64,000 nt of DNA from Halisarca cf. caerulea (GCA_963170055.1 CAUJGJ010000083.1:1554101-1618100), one strand, 5' to 3'; shown: positions 1 to 10,688, counted from the stretch's first letter. The notes: generated from the sequence alone by a model not told the origin. A program made the numbers and translations.

Positions 1-1338
1 CATAAGATATTAACAACTTTGGAAATTTTATTCGTAAGATTATTTTAAATTTTGATAAGTTAACATTTTCAAAAGACATTCGAACACTTTGCAAATGTGT
101 AATTTGCACAAAATAAAAGTTACTAAGTTCATTTCATAAGATATTAACAACTTTGGAAATTTTATTTCAAAGACATTTTTAAATTTTGCAAAGTTAACAT
201 TTTCAAAAGACATTCGAACACTTTGCAAATGTGTAATTTGCACAAAATAAAAGTTACTAAGTTCATTTCATAAGATATTAACAACTTTGGAAATATTATT
301 CGTAAGATTACTTTAAATTTTGATAAGTTAAATTTTTCAAAAGACATTCGAACACTTTGCAAATGTGTAATTTGCACAAAATAAAAGTTACTAAGTTCAT
401 TTCATAAGATATTAACAACTTTGGAAATTTTATTTCAAAGACATTTTTAAATTTTGCAAAGTTAACATTTTCAAAAGACATTCGAACACTTGCTAATGTG
501 TAATTTGCACAAAATAAAAGTTACTAAGTTCATTTCATAAGATATTAACAACTTTGGAAATTTTATTCGTAAGATTATTTTAAATTTTGATAAGTTAACA
601 TTTTCAAAAGACATTCGAACACTTTGCAAATGTGTAATTTGCACAAAATAAAAGTTACTAAGTTCATTTCATAAGATATTAACAACTTTGGAAATTTTAT
701 TTCAAAGACATTTTTAAATTTTGCAAAGTTAACATTTTCAAAAGACATTCGAACACTTTGCAAATGTGTAATTTGCACAAAATAAAAGTTACTAAGTTCA
801 TTTCATAAGATATTAACAACTTTGGAAATTTTATTTCAAAGACATTTTTAAATTTTGCAAAGTTAACATTTTCAAAAGACATTCGAACACTTTGCAAATG
901 TGTAATTTGCACAAAATAAAAGTTACTAAGTTCATTTCATAAGATATTAACAACTTTGGAAATTTTATTTCAAAGACATTTTTAAATTTTGCAAAGTTAA
1001 CATTTTCAAAAGACATTCGAACACTTTGCAAATGTGTAATTTGCACAAAATAAAAGTTACTAAGTTCATTTCATAAGATATTAACAACTTTGGAAATATT
1101 ATTCGTAAGATTATTTTAAATTTTGATAAGTTAAATTTTTCAAAAGACATTCGAACACTTTGCAAATGTGTAATTTGCACAAAATAAAAGTTACTAAGTT
1201 CATTTCATAAGATATTAACAACTTTGGAAATTTTATTTCAAAGACATTTTTAAATTTTGCAAAGTTAACATTTTCAAAAGACATTCGAACACTTGCTAAT
1301 GTGTAATTTGCACAAAATAAAAGTTACTAAGTTCATTT
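1..1338. repeat. Tandemly duplicated 1338-bp superunit, copy 1
   Basis: A 4-mer (535 bp) plus a 6-mer (803 bp). The identical order follows at 1339-2676. The only differences I found are at 311 (c here, t in the second copy) and at position 830 (t here; a at 2168 in the second copy). Confidence 0.88.
403..535 (+). repeat. P133 monomer, first of eight
   Basis: One t of positions 88-90 is missing and position 93 is t, giving CACTTGCTAATG in place of CACTTTGCAAATG. Copies start at 403, 1206, 1741, 2544, 2811, 3748, 4015 and 4818. Each sits immediately before a Q27t and closes its HOR unit. The change damages the left arm of the 90-108 dyad and the second TTTGCAAA palindrome. Confidence 0.93.
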
Positions 1339-2676
1339 CATAAGATATTAACAACTTTGGAAATTTTATTCGTAAGATTATTTTAAATTTTGATAAGTTA
1401 ACATTTTCAAAAGACATTCGAACACTTTGCAAATGTGTAATTTGCACAAAATAAAAGTTACTAAGTTCATTTCATAAGATATTAACAACTTTGGAAATTT
1501 TATTTCAAAGACATTTTTAAATTTTGCAAAGTTAACATTTTCAAAAGACATTCGAACACTTTGCAAATGTGTAATTTGCACAAAATAAAAGTTACTAAGT
1601 TCATTTCATAAGATATTAACAACTTTGGAAATATTATTCGTAAGATTATTTTAAATTTTGATAAGTTAAATTTTTCAAAAGACATTCGAACACTTTGCAA
1701 ATGTGTAATTTGCACAAAATAAAAGTTACTAAGTTCATTTCATAAGATATTAACAACTTTGGAAATTTTATTTCAAAGACATTTTTAAATTTTGCAAAGT
1801 TAACATTTTCAAAAGACATTCGAACACTTGCTAATGTGTAATTTGCACAAAATAAAAGTTACTAAGTTCATTTCATAAGATATTAACAACTTTGGAAATT
1901 TTATTCGTAAGATTATTTTAAATTTTGATAAGTTAACATTTTCAAAAGACATTCGAACACTTTGCAAATGTGTAATTTGCACAAAATAAAAGTTACTAAG
2001 TTCATTTCATAAGATATTAACAACTTTGGAAATTTTATTTCAAAGACATTTTTAAATTTTGCAAAGTTAACATTTTCAAAAGACATTCGAACACTTTGCA
2101 AATGTGTAATTTGCACAAAATAAAAGTTACTAAGTTCATTTCATAAGATATTAACAACTTTGGAAATATTATTTCAAAGACATTTTTAAATTTTGCAAAG
2201 TTAACATTTTCAAAAGACATTCGAACACTTTGCAAATGTGTAATTTGCACAAAATAAAAGTTACTAAGTTCATTTCATAAGATATTAACAACTTTGGAAA
2301 TTTTATTTCAAAGACATTTTTAAATTTTGCAAAGTTAACATTTTCAAAAGACATTCGAACACTTTGCAAATGTGTAATTTGCACAAAATAAAAGTTACTA
2401 AGTTCATTTCATAAGATATTAACAACTTTGGAAATATTATTCGTAAGATTATTTTAAATTTTGATAAGTTAAATTTTTCAAAAGACATTCGAACACTTTG
2501 CAAATGTGTAATTTGCACAAAATAAAAGTTACTAAGTTCATTTCATAAGATATTAACAACTTTGGAAATTTTATTTCAAAGACATTTTTAAATTTTGCAA
2601 AGTTAACATTTTCAAAAGACATTCGAACACTTGCTAATGTGTAATTTGCACAAAATAAAAGTTACTAAGTTCATTT
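1339..2676. repeat. Tandemly duplicated 1338-bp superunit, copy 2
   Basis: Same ten-monomer order as 1-1338. The monomer at 2142-2275 has the Q base a27 (position 2168) on an otherwise P body, so either a point change or a short conversion from a Q neighbour occurred after duplication. Confidence 0.88.
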
Positions 2677-5600
2677 CATAAGATATTAACAACTTTGGAA
2701 ATTTTATTCGTAAGATTATTTTAAATTTTGATAAGTTAACATTTTCAAAAGACATTCGAACACTTTGCAAATGTGTAATTTGCACAAAATAAAAGTTACT
2801 AAGTTCATTTCATAAGATATTAACAACTTTGGAAATTTTATTTCAAAGACATTTTTAAATTTTGCAAAGTTAACATTTTCAAAAGACATTCGAACACTTG
2901 CTAATGTGTAATTTGCACAAAATAAAAGTTACTAAGTTCATTTCATAAGATATTAACAACTTTGGAAATTTTATTCGTAAGATTATTTTAAATTTTGATA
3001 AGTTAACATTTTCAAAAGACATTCGAACACTTTGCAAATGTGTAATTTGCACAAAATAAAAGTTACTAAGTTCATTTCATAAGATATTAACAACTTTGGA
3101 AATTTTATTTCAAAGACATTTTTAAATTTTGCAAAGTTAACATTTTCAAAAGACATTCGAACACTTTGCAAATGTGTAATTTGCACAAAATAAAAGTTAC
3201 TAAGTTCATTTCATAAGATATTAACAACTTTGGAAATTTTATTTCAAAGACATTTTTAAATTTTGCAAAGTTAACATTTTCAAAAGACATTCGAACACTT
3301 TGCAAATGTGTAATTTGCACAAAATAAAAGTTACTAAGTTCATTTCATAAGATATTAACAACTTTGGAAATTTTATTTCAAAGACATTTTTAAATTTTGC
3401 AAAGTTAACATTTTCAAAAGACATTCGAACACTTTGCAAATGTGTAATTTGCACAAAATAAAAGTTACTAAGTTCATTTCATAAGATATTAACAACTTTG
3501 GAAATTTTATTTCAAAGACATTTTTAAATTTTGCAAAGTTAACATTTTCAAAAGACATTCGAACACTTTGCAAATGTGTAATTTGCACAAAATAAAAGTT
3601 ACTAAGTTCATTTCATAAGATATTAACAACTTTGGAAATATTATTCGTAAGATTATTTTAAATTTTGATAAGTTAAATTTTTCAAAAGACATTCGAACAC
3701 TTTGCAAATGTGTAATTTGCACAAAATAAAAGTTACTAAGTTCATTTCATAAGATATTAACAACTTTGGAAATTTTATTTCAAAGACATTTTTAAATTTT
3801 GCAAAGTTAACATTTTCAAAAGACATTCGAACACTTGCTAATGTGTAATTTGCACAAAATAAAAGTTACTAAGTTCATTTCATAAGATATTAACAACTTT
3901 GGAAATTTTATTCGTAAGATTATTTTAAATTTTGATAAGTTAACATTTTCAAAAGACATTCGAACACTTTGCAAATGTGTAATTTGCACAAAATAAAAGT
4001 TACTAAGTTCATTTCATAAGATATTAACAACTTTGGAAATTTTATTTCAAAGACATTTTTAAATTTTGCAAAGTTAACATTTTCAAAAGACATTCGAACA
4101 CTTGCTAATGTGTAATTTGCACAAAATAAAAGTTACTAAGTTCATTTCATAAGATATTAACAACTTTGGAAATTTTATTCGTAAGATTATTTTAAATTTT
4201 GATAAGTTAACATTTTCAAAAGACATTCGAACACTTTGCAAATGTGTAATTTGCACAAAATAAAAGTTACTAAGTTCATTTCATAAGATATTAACAACTT
4301 TGGAAATTTTATTTCAAAGACATTTTTAAATTTTGCAAAGTTAACATTTTCAAAAGACATTCGAACACTTTGCAAATGTGTAATTTGCACAAAATAAAAG
4401 TTACTAAGTTCATTTCATAAGATATTAACAACTTTGGAAATTTTATTTCAAAGACATTTTTAAATTTTGCAAAGTTAACATTTTCAAAAGACATTCGAAC
4501 ACTTTGCAAATGTGTAATTTGCACAAAATAAAAGTTACTAAGTTCATTTCATAAGATATTAACAACTTTGGAAATTTTATTTCAAAGACATTTTTAAATT
4601 TTGCAAAGTTAACATTTTCAAAAGACATTCGAACACTTTGCAAATGTGTAATTTGCACAAAATAAAAGTTACTAAGTTCATTTCATAAGATATTAACAAC
4701 TTTGGAAATATTATTCGTAAGATTATTTTAAATTTTGATAAGTTAAATTTTTCAAAAGACATTCGAACACTTTGCAAATGTGTAATTTGCACAAAATAAA
4801 AGTTACTAAGTTCATTTCATAAGATATTAACAACTTTGGAAATTTTATTTCAAAGACATTTTTAAATTTTGCAAAGTTAACATTTTCAAAAGACATTCGA
4901 ACACTTGCTAATGTGTAATTTGCACAAAATAAAAGTTACTAAGTTCATTTCATAAGATATTAACAACTTTGGAAATTTTATTCGTAAGATTATTTTAAAT
5001 TTTGATAAGTTAACATTTTCAAAAGACATTCGAACACTTTGCAAATGTGTAATTTGCACAAAATAAAAGTTACTAAGTTCATTTCATAAGATATTAACAA
5101 CTTTGGAAATTTTATTTCAAAGACATTTTTAAATTTTGCAAAGTTAACATTTTCAAAAGACATTCGAACACTTTGCAAATGTGTAATTTGCACAAAATAA
5201 AAGTTACTAAGTTCATTTCATAAGATATTAACAACTTTGGAAATTTTATTTCAAAGACATTTTTAAATTTTGCAAAGTTAACATTTTCAAAAGACATTCG
5301 AACACTTTGCAAATGTGTAATTTGCACAAAATAAAAGTTACTAAGTTCATTTCATAAGATATTAACAACTTTGGAAATTTTATTTCAAAGACATTTTTAA
5401 ATTTTGCAAAGTTAACATTTTCAAAAGACATTCGAACACTTTGCAAATGTGTAATTTGCACAAAATAAAAGTTACTAAGTTCATTTCATAAGATATTAAC
5501 AACTTTTGAAATTTTATTCGTAAGATTATTTTAAATTTTGATAAGTTAACATTTTCAAAAGACATTCGAACACTTTGCAAATGTGTAATTTGCACAAAAT

Positions 5601-5754
5601 AAAAGTTACTAAGTTCATTTCATAAGATATTAACAACTTTGGAAATTTTATTCGTAAGATTATTTTAAATTTTGATAAGTTAACATTTTCAAAAGACATT
5701 CGAACACTTTGCAAATGTGTAATTTGCACAAAATAAAAGTTACTAAGTTCATTT

Positions 5755-5888
5755 CATAAGATATTAACAACTTTGGAAATATTATTCGTAAGATTATTTT
5801 AAATTTTGCAGAGTTAACATTTTCAAAAGACATTCGAACACTTTACAAATGTGTAATTTGCACAAAATAAAAGTTACTAAGTTCATTT
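5755..5888 (+). repeat. Chimeric monomer: Q left, P-like right
   Basis: Positions 27-42 are type Q, but 55 onward reads gcagag instead of the Q form gataag, close to P gcaaag. A private change at 91 gives TTTACAAAT. A crossover or conversion junction between positions 43 and 54 is the simplest reading. Its counterpart is at 7485. Confidence 0.8.
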
Positions 5889-6156
5889 CATAAGATATTA
5901 ACAACTTTGGAAATTTTATTTCAAAGACATTTTTAAATTTTGCAAAGTTAACATTTTCAAAAGACATTCGAACACTTTGCAAATGTGTAATTTGCACAAA
6001 ATAAAAGTTACTAAGTTCATTTCATAAGATATTCACAACTTTGGAAATTTTATTTCAAAGATATTTTTAAATTTTGCTAAGTTAACATTTTCAAAAGACA
6101 TTCGAACACTTTGCAAATGTGTAATTTGCACAAAATAAAAGTTACTAAGTTCATTT

Positions 6157-6290
6157 CATAAGATAATAACAACTTTGGAAATATTATTAGTAAGATTATT
6201 TTAAATTTTGTAGAGTTAACATTTTCAAAAGACATTCGAACACTTTGCAAATGTGTAATTTGCACAAAATAAAAGTTACTAAGTTCATTT
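6157..6290 (+). repeat. Chimeric monomer with private mutations
   Basis: Counterpart of 7887-8020. It shares the Q-left, P-like-right structure but has extra changes: ataataac near the start, attattag in place of attattcg (CpG lost), and gtagag at 54-59. The excess over its partner suggests it has escaped recent homogenisation. Confidence 0.78.
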
Positions 6291-6412
6291 CATAAGATAT
6301 TAACAACTTTGGAAAGACATTTTTAAATTTTGCAAAGTTAACATTTTCAAAAGACATTCGAACACTTTGCAAATGTGTAATTTGCACAAAATAAAAGTTA
6401 CTAAGTTCATTT
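6291..6412 (+). repeat. 122-bp P monomer (12-bp deletion), copy 1
   Basis: GGAAA joins directly to GACATTT, removing 12 bp that in full monomers lies between two AAA triplets (23-25 and 35-37). Triplet microhomology at the junction fits slippage or end joining. The same junction recurs at 8021, so the deletion predates the duplication of block II. Confidence 0.9.
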
Positions 6413-7484
6413 CATAAGATATTAACAACTTTGGAAATATTATTTGTAAGATTATTTTAAATTTTGATAAGTTAACATTTTCAAAAGACATTCGAACACT
6501 TTGCAAATGTGTAATTTGCACAAAATAAAAGTTACTAAGTTCATTTCATAAGATATTAACAACTTTGGAAATTTTATTTCAAAGACATTTTTAAATTTTG
6601 CAAAGTTAACATTTTCAAAAGACATTCGAACACTTTGCAAATGTGTAATTTGCACAAAATAAAAGTTACTAAGTTCATTTCATAAGATATTAACAACTTT
6701 GGAAATTTTATTTCAAAGACATTTTTAAATTTTGCAAAGTTAACATTTTCAAAAGACATTCGAACACTTTGCAAATGTGTAATTTGCACAAAATAAAAGT
6801 TACTAAGTTCATTTCATAAGATATTAACAACTTTGGAAATTTTATTTCAAAGACATTTTTAAATTTTGCAAAGTTAACATTTTCAAAAGACATTCGAACA
6901 CTTTGCAAATGTGTAATTTGCACAAAATAAAAGTTACTAAGTTCATTTCATAAGATATTAACAACTTTTGAAATTTTATTCGTAAGATTATTTTAAATTT
7001 TGATAAGTTAACATTTTCAAAAGACATTCGAACACTTTGCAAATGTGTAATTTGCACAAAATAAAAGTTACTAAGTTCATTTCATAAGATATTAACAACT
7101 TTGGAAATTTTATTCGTAAGATTATTTTAAATTTTGATAAGTTAACATTTTCAAAAGACATTCGAACACTTTGCAAATGTGTAATTTGCACAAAATAAAA
7201 GTTACTAAGTTCATTTCATAAGATATTAACAACTTTGGAAATTTTATTTCAAAGACATTTTTAAATTTTGCAAAGTTAACATTTTCAAAAGACATTCGAA
7301 CACTTTGCAAATGTGTAATTTGCACAAAATAAAAGTTACTAAGTTCATTTCATAAGATATTAACAACTTTGGAAATTATATTTCAAAGACATTTTTAAAT
7401 TTTGCAAAGTTAACATTTTCAAAAGACATTCGAACACTTTGCAAATGTGTAATTTGCACAAAATAAAAGTTACTAAGTTCATTT

Positions 7485-7618
7485 CATAAGATATTAACAA
7501 CTTTGGAAATATTATTCGTAAGATTATTTTAAATTTTGCAGAGTTAACATTTTCAAAAGACATTCGAACACTTTGCAAATGTGTAATTTGCACAAAATAA
7601 AAGTTACTAAGTTCATTT
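7485..7618 (+). repeat. Chimeric monomer (second-pass copy of 5755)
   Basis: Type Q at 27-42, then gcagag at 54-59. It lacks the 91 substitution of its partner and so is probably closer to the founding hybrid. Confidence 0.8.
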
Positions 7619-7886
7619 CATAAGATATTAACAACTTTGGAAATTTTATTTCAAAGACATTTTTAAATTTTGCAAAGTTAACATTTTCAAAAGACATTCG
7701 AACACTTTGCAAATGTGTAATTTGCACAAAATAAAAGTTACTAAGTTCATTTCATAAGATATTCACAACTTTGGAAATTTTATTTCAAAGATATTTTTAA
7801 ATTTTGCTAAGTTAACATTTTCAAAAGACATTCGAACACTTTGCAAATGTGTAATTTGCACAAAATAAAAGTTACTAAGTTCATTT

Positions 7887-8020
7887 CATAAGATATTAAC
7901 AACTTTGGAAATATTATTCGTAAGATTATTTTAAATTTTGCAGAGTTAACATTTTCAAAAGACATTCGAACACTTTGCAAATGTGTAATTTGCACAAAAT
8001 AAAAGTTACTAAGTTCATTT
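7887..8020 (+). repeat. Chimeric monomer (second-pass copy of 6157)
   Basis: Type Q at 27-42 with the CpG intact, then gcagag at 54-59. It is nearly identical to the monomer at 7485 and lacks the extra changes seen at 6157. Confidence 0.8.
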
Positions 8021-8142
8021 CATAAGATATTAACAACTTTGGAAAGACATTTTTAAATTTTGCAAAGTTAACATTTTCAAAAGACATTCGAACACTTTGC
8101 AAATGTGTAATTTGCACAAAATAAAAGTTACTAAGTTCATTT
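8021..8142 (+). repeat. 122-bp P monomer (12-bp deletion), copy 2
   Basis: Same GGAAA/GACATTT junction as 6291, followed by a Q monomer with t33 as at 6413. The four-monomer context is also the same, showing descent by block duplication rather than independent deletion. Confidence 0.9.
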
Positions 8143-8575
8143 CATAAGATATTAACAACTTTGGAAATATTATTTGTAAGATTATTTTAAATTTTGATAA
8201 GTTAACATTTTCAAAAGACATTCGAACACTTTGCAAAAGTGTAATTTGCACAAAATAAAAGTTACTAAGTTCATTTCATAAGATATTAACAACTTTGGAA
8301 ATTTTATTTCAAAGACATTTTTAAATTTTGCAAAGTTAACATTTTCAAAAGACATTCGAAAACTTTGCAAATGTGTAATTTGCACAAAATAAAAGTTACT
8401 AAGTTCATTTCATAAGATATTAACAACTTTGGAAATTTTATTCGTAAGATTATTTTAAATTTTGATAAGTTAACATTTTCAAAAGACATTCGAACACTTT
8501 GCAAATGTGTAATTTGCACAAAATAAAAGTTACTAAGTTCATTTCATAAGATATTAACAACTTTGGAAATTTTAT

Positions 8576-8603
8576 TTCAAAGACATTTTTAAATTTTGCA
8601 AAG
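8576..8603 (+). repeat. Internal subrepeat S2 (example copy)
   Basis: Monomer positions 32-59 run TTCAAAGACATT, nine bases, then TGCAAAG. The next subrepeat (S3) has TTCAAAAGACATT, nine bases, then TGCAAAT, at an offset of 36-37 bp. Both the shared blocks and their spacing match. This indicates that the 134-bp unit contains older, shorter repeats. Confidence 0.7.
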
Positions 8604-8611
8604 TTAACATT

Positions 8612-8640
8612 TTCAAAAGACATTCGAACACTTTGCAAAT
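8612..8640 (+). repeat. Internal subrepeat S3 (example copy)
   Basis: Monomer positions 68-96. It aligns with S2 (one extra a, then gacatt and tgcaaa at exactly 37 bp offset). It also aligns with S1 (TTCATAAGATATT then ACTTTGGAAAT, against TTCAAAAGACATT then CACTTTGCAAAT) with two substitutions in the first block and a one-base gap. Confidence 0.7.
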
Positions 8641-8652
8641 GTGTAATTTGCA
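8634..8652. repeat. Dyad symmetry within the monomer (example copy)
   Basis: TGCAAAT and ATTTGCA form a perfect 7-bp inverted repeat around the 5-base spacer GTGTA, at monomer positions 90-108. It is present in nearly every P and Q copy; the P133 monomers break one arm. Short dyads are often noted in centromeric satellites without CENP-B boxes, where they may extrude as hairpins. A function here is inference only. Confidence 0.85.
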
Positions 8653-8676
8653 CAAAATAAAAGTTACTAAGTTCAT

Positions 8677-8704
8677 TTCATAAGATATTAACAACTTTGG
8701 AAAT
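8677..8704 (+). repeat. Internal subrepeat S1, spanning a monomer junction (example copy)
   Basis: Positions 133 of one monomer to 26 of the next. It is about 70 bp from S3 and about 33-35 bp from the next S2. With S2 and S3 it suggests an ancestral unit of roughly 33-37 bp. The remaining stretch, 97-131, aligns only weakly and may be a fourth, eroded copy. Confidence 0.6.
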
Positions 8705-9884
8705 TTTATTTCAAAGACATTTTTAAATTTTGCAAAGTTAACATTTTCAAAAGACATTCGAACACTTTGCAAATGTGTAATTTGCACAAAATAAAAGTTA
8801 CTAAGTTCATTTCATAAGATATTAACAACTTTGGAAATTTTATTTCAAAGACATTTTTAAATTTTGCAAAGTTAACATTTTCAAAAGACATTCGAACACT
8901 TTGCAAATGTGTAATTTGCACAAAATAAAAGTTACTAAGTTCATTTCATAAGATATTAACAACTTTGGAAATTTTATTTCAAAGACATTTTTAAATTTTG
9001 CAAAGTTAACATTTTCAAAAGACATTCGAACACTTTGCAAATGTGTAATTTGCACAAAATAAAAGTTACTAAGTTCATTTCATAAGATATTAACAACTTT
9101 GGAAATTTTATTTCAAAGACATTTTTAAATTTTGCAAAGTTAACATTTTCAAAAGACATTCGAACACTTTGCAAATGTGTAATTTGCACAAAATAAAAGT
9201 TACTAAGTTCATTTCATAAGATATTAACAACTTTGGAAATTTTATTTCAAAGACATTTTTAAATTTTGCAAAGTTAACATTTTCAAAAGACATTCGAACA
9301 CTTTGCAAATGTGTAATTTGCACAAAATAAAAGTTACTAAGTTCATTTCATAAGATATTAACAACTTTGGAAATTTTATTTCAAAGACATTTTTAAATTT
9401 TGCAAAGTTAACATTTTCAAAAGACATTCGAACACTTTGCAAATGTGTAATTTGCACAAAATAAAAGTTACTAAGTTCATTTCATAAGATATTAACAACT
9501 TTGGAAATTTTATTTCAAAGACATTTTTAAATTTTGCAAAGTTAACATTTTCAAAAGACATTCGAACACTTTGCAAATGTGTAATTTGCACAAAATAAAA
9601 GTTACTAAGTTCATTTCATAAGATATTAACAACTTTGGAAATTTTATTTCAAAGACATTTTTAAATTTTGCAAAGTTAACATTTTCAAAAGACATTCGAA
9701 CACTTTGCAAATGTGTAATTTGCACAAAATAAAAGTTACTAAGTTCATTTCATAAGATATTAACAACTTTGGAAATTATATTTCAAAGACATTTTTAAAT
9801 TTTGCAAAGTTAACATTTTCAAAAGACATTCGAACACTTTGCAAATGTGTAATTTGCACAAAATAAAAGTTACTAAGTTCATTT

Positions 9885-10018
9885 CATAAGATATTAACAA
9901 CTTTGGAAATATTATTCGTAAGATTATTTTAAATTTTGATAAGTTAACATTTTCAAAAGACATTCGAACACTTTGCAAATGTGTAATTTGCACAAAATAA
10001 AAGTTACTAAGTTCATTT
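9885..10018 (+). repeat. Reference monomer, type Q (134 bp)
   Basis: This copy represents the second class, about 117 copies, usually one Q per three to five monomers. It carries a27, c33, g34, t35, t40, t41, a42, a55 and t56. The changes add a second CpG at 33-34 and destroy the first TTTGCAAA palindrome (51-58). Outside 27-56 it matches type P. A subtype with t at 27 (Q27t) is common in 1-5486 and reappears at 8411, 19391, 22873, 40147, 41753, 43359, 46037 and 47241. Confidence 0.95.
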
Positions 10019-10688
10019 CATAAGATATTAACAACTTTGGAAATTTTATTTCAAAGACATTTTTAAATTTTGCAAAGTTAACATTTTCAAAAGACATTCG
10101 AACACTTTGCAAATGTGTAATTTGCACAAAATAAAAGTTACTAAGTTCATTTCATAAGATATTAACAACTTTGGAAATTTTATTTCAAAGACATTTTTAA
10201 ATTTTGCAAAGTTAACATTTTCAAAAGACATTCGAACACTTTGCAAATGTGTAATTTGCACAAAATAAAAGTTACTAAGTTCATTTCATAAGATATTAAC
10301 AACTTTGGAAATTTTATTTCAAAGACATTTTTAAATTTTGCAAAGTTAACATTTTCAAAAGACATTCGAACACTTTGCAAATGTGTAATTTGCACAAAAT
10401 AAAAGTTACTAAGTTCATTTCATAAGATATTAACAACTTTGGAAATTATATTTCAAAGACATTTTTAAATTTTGCAAAGTTAACATTTTCAAAAGACATT
10501 CGAACACTTTGCAAATGTGTAATTTGCACAAAATAAAAGTTACTAAGTTCATTTCATAAGATATTAACAACTTTGGAAATATTATTCGTAAGATTATTTT
10601 AAATTTTGATAAGTTAACATTTTCAAAAGACATTCGAACACTTTGCAAATGTGTAATTTGCACAAAATAAAAGTTACTAAGTTCATTT

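Larger units (their letters stand above)
1..5486. repeat. HOR block I: Q27t-(P)n-Q64-P133 units
   Basis: Order: Q27t-P-Q64-P133 (1); Q27t-P-P-P-Q64-P133 (536); Q27t-P-Q64-P133 (1339); Q27t-P-P-P-Q64-P133 (1874); Q27t-P133 (2677); Q27t-P-P-P-P-Q64-P133 (2944); Q27t-P133 (3881); Q27t-P-P-P-Q64-P133 (4148); Q27t-P-P-P (4951). Unit lengths are 535, 803, 535, 803, 267, 937, 267 and 803 bp. Units vary only by whole monomers, mostly the number of P copies; the 267-bp units also lack Q64. Q64 and P133 are confined to this block (position 93 a to t alone recurs in the monomer at 44161). The sharp end at 5487 marks a change of homogenisation domain. Confidence 0.92.
5487..8410. repeat. HOR block II: diverged double block with chimeric and short monomers
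   Basis: First pass: Q27t(g21t), Q27t, chimera (5755), P, P with attcac and gctaag changes (6023), chimera (6157), 122-bp P (6291), Q with t33 (6413), P, P, P. Second pass: Q27t(g21t) at 6949, Q27t, P, P with altered 28 (7351), chimera (7485), P, attcac P (7753), chimera (7887), 122-bp P (8021), Q with t33 (8143), P85 (8277). Offset is 1462 bp at the left end, then 1730 bp after two extra monomers at 7217-7484. This is the most diverged part of the window. Confidence 0.88.
8545..8678 (+). repeat. Reference monomer, type P (134 bp)
   Basis: This copy represents the commonest form, about 357 of 478 monomers. Class-defining bases are t27, t33, c34, a35, c40, a41, t42, c55 and a56. It has one CpG (81-82, within TTCGAA), GTTAAC at 59-64, and two copies of the palindrome TTTGCAAA at 51-58 and 88-95. 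Type P differs from type Q only between positions 27 and 56. Successive P copies in this neighbourhood look identical. Confidence 0.95.
8411..10688. repeat. Block III: longest P-only run, then a 670-bp 5-mer
   Basis: Q27t at 8411 is followed by nine ordinary P monomers (8545-9750) and a P with ttata in place of tttta (9751), the longest stretch without a Q in the window. The order Q-P-P-P-P(ttata) then runs from 9885 to 10554, with the ttata monomer recurring 670 bp on at 10421, followed by Q at 10555. Confidence 0.9.

Noticed and set aside
5755..8142. Mobile element insertion explaining the disturbed region
   Set aside because: Every monomer there still aligns to the consensus, and the only length change is the 12-bp deletion. 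There is no foreign sequence, terminal repeat or target-site duplication.
8595..8639. Promoter or origin signals in the AT-rich palindromes (TTTGCAAA, GTTAAC)
   Set aside because: They recur in every P monomer as part of the repeat, with no adjacent gene or replication protein site. At this base composition such motifs carry no weight alone.
9885..10018. CENP-B box in type Q (ATTCGTAAGA matches the left half NTTCGNNNNA)
   Set aside because: The right half requires CGGG; here the sequence continues TTATTT. The TTCG at 79-82 also lacks both the A and the CGGG. No functional box is supported.
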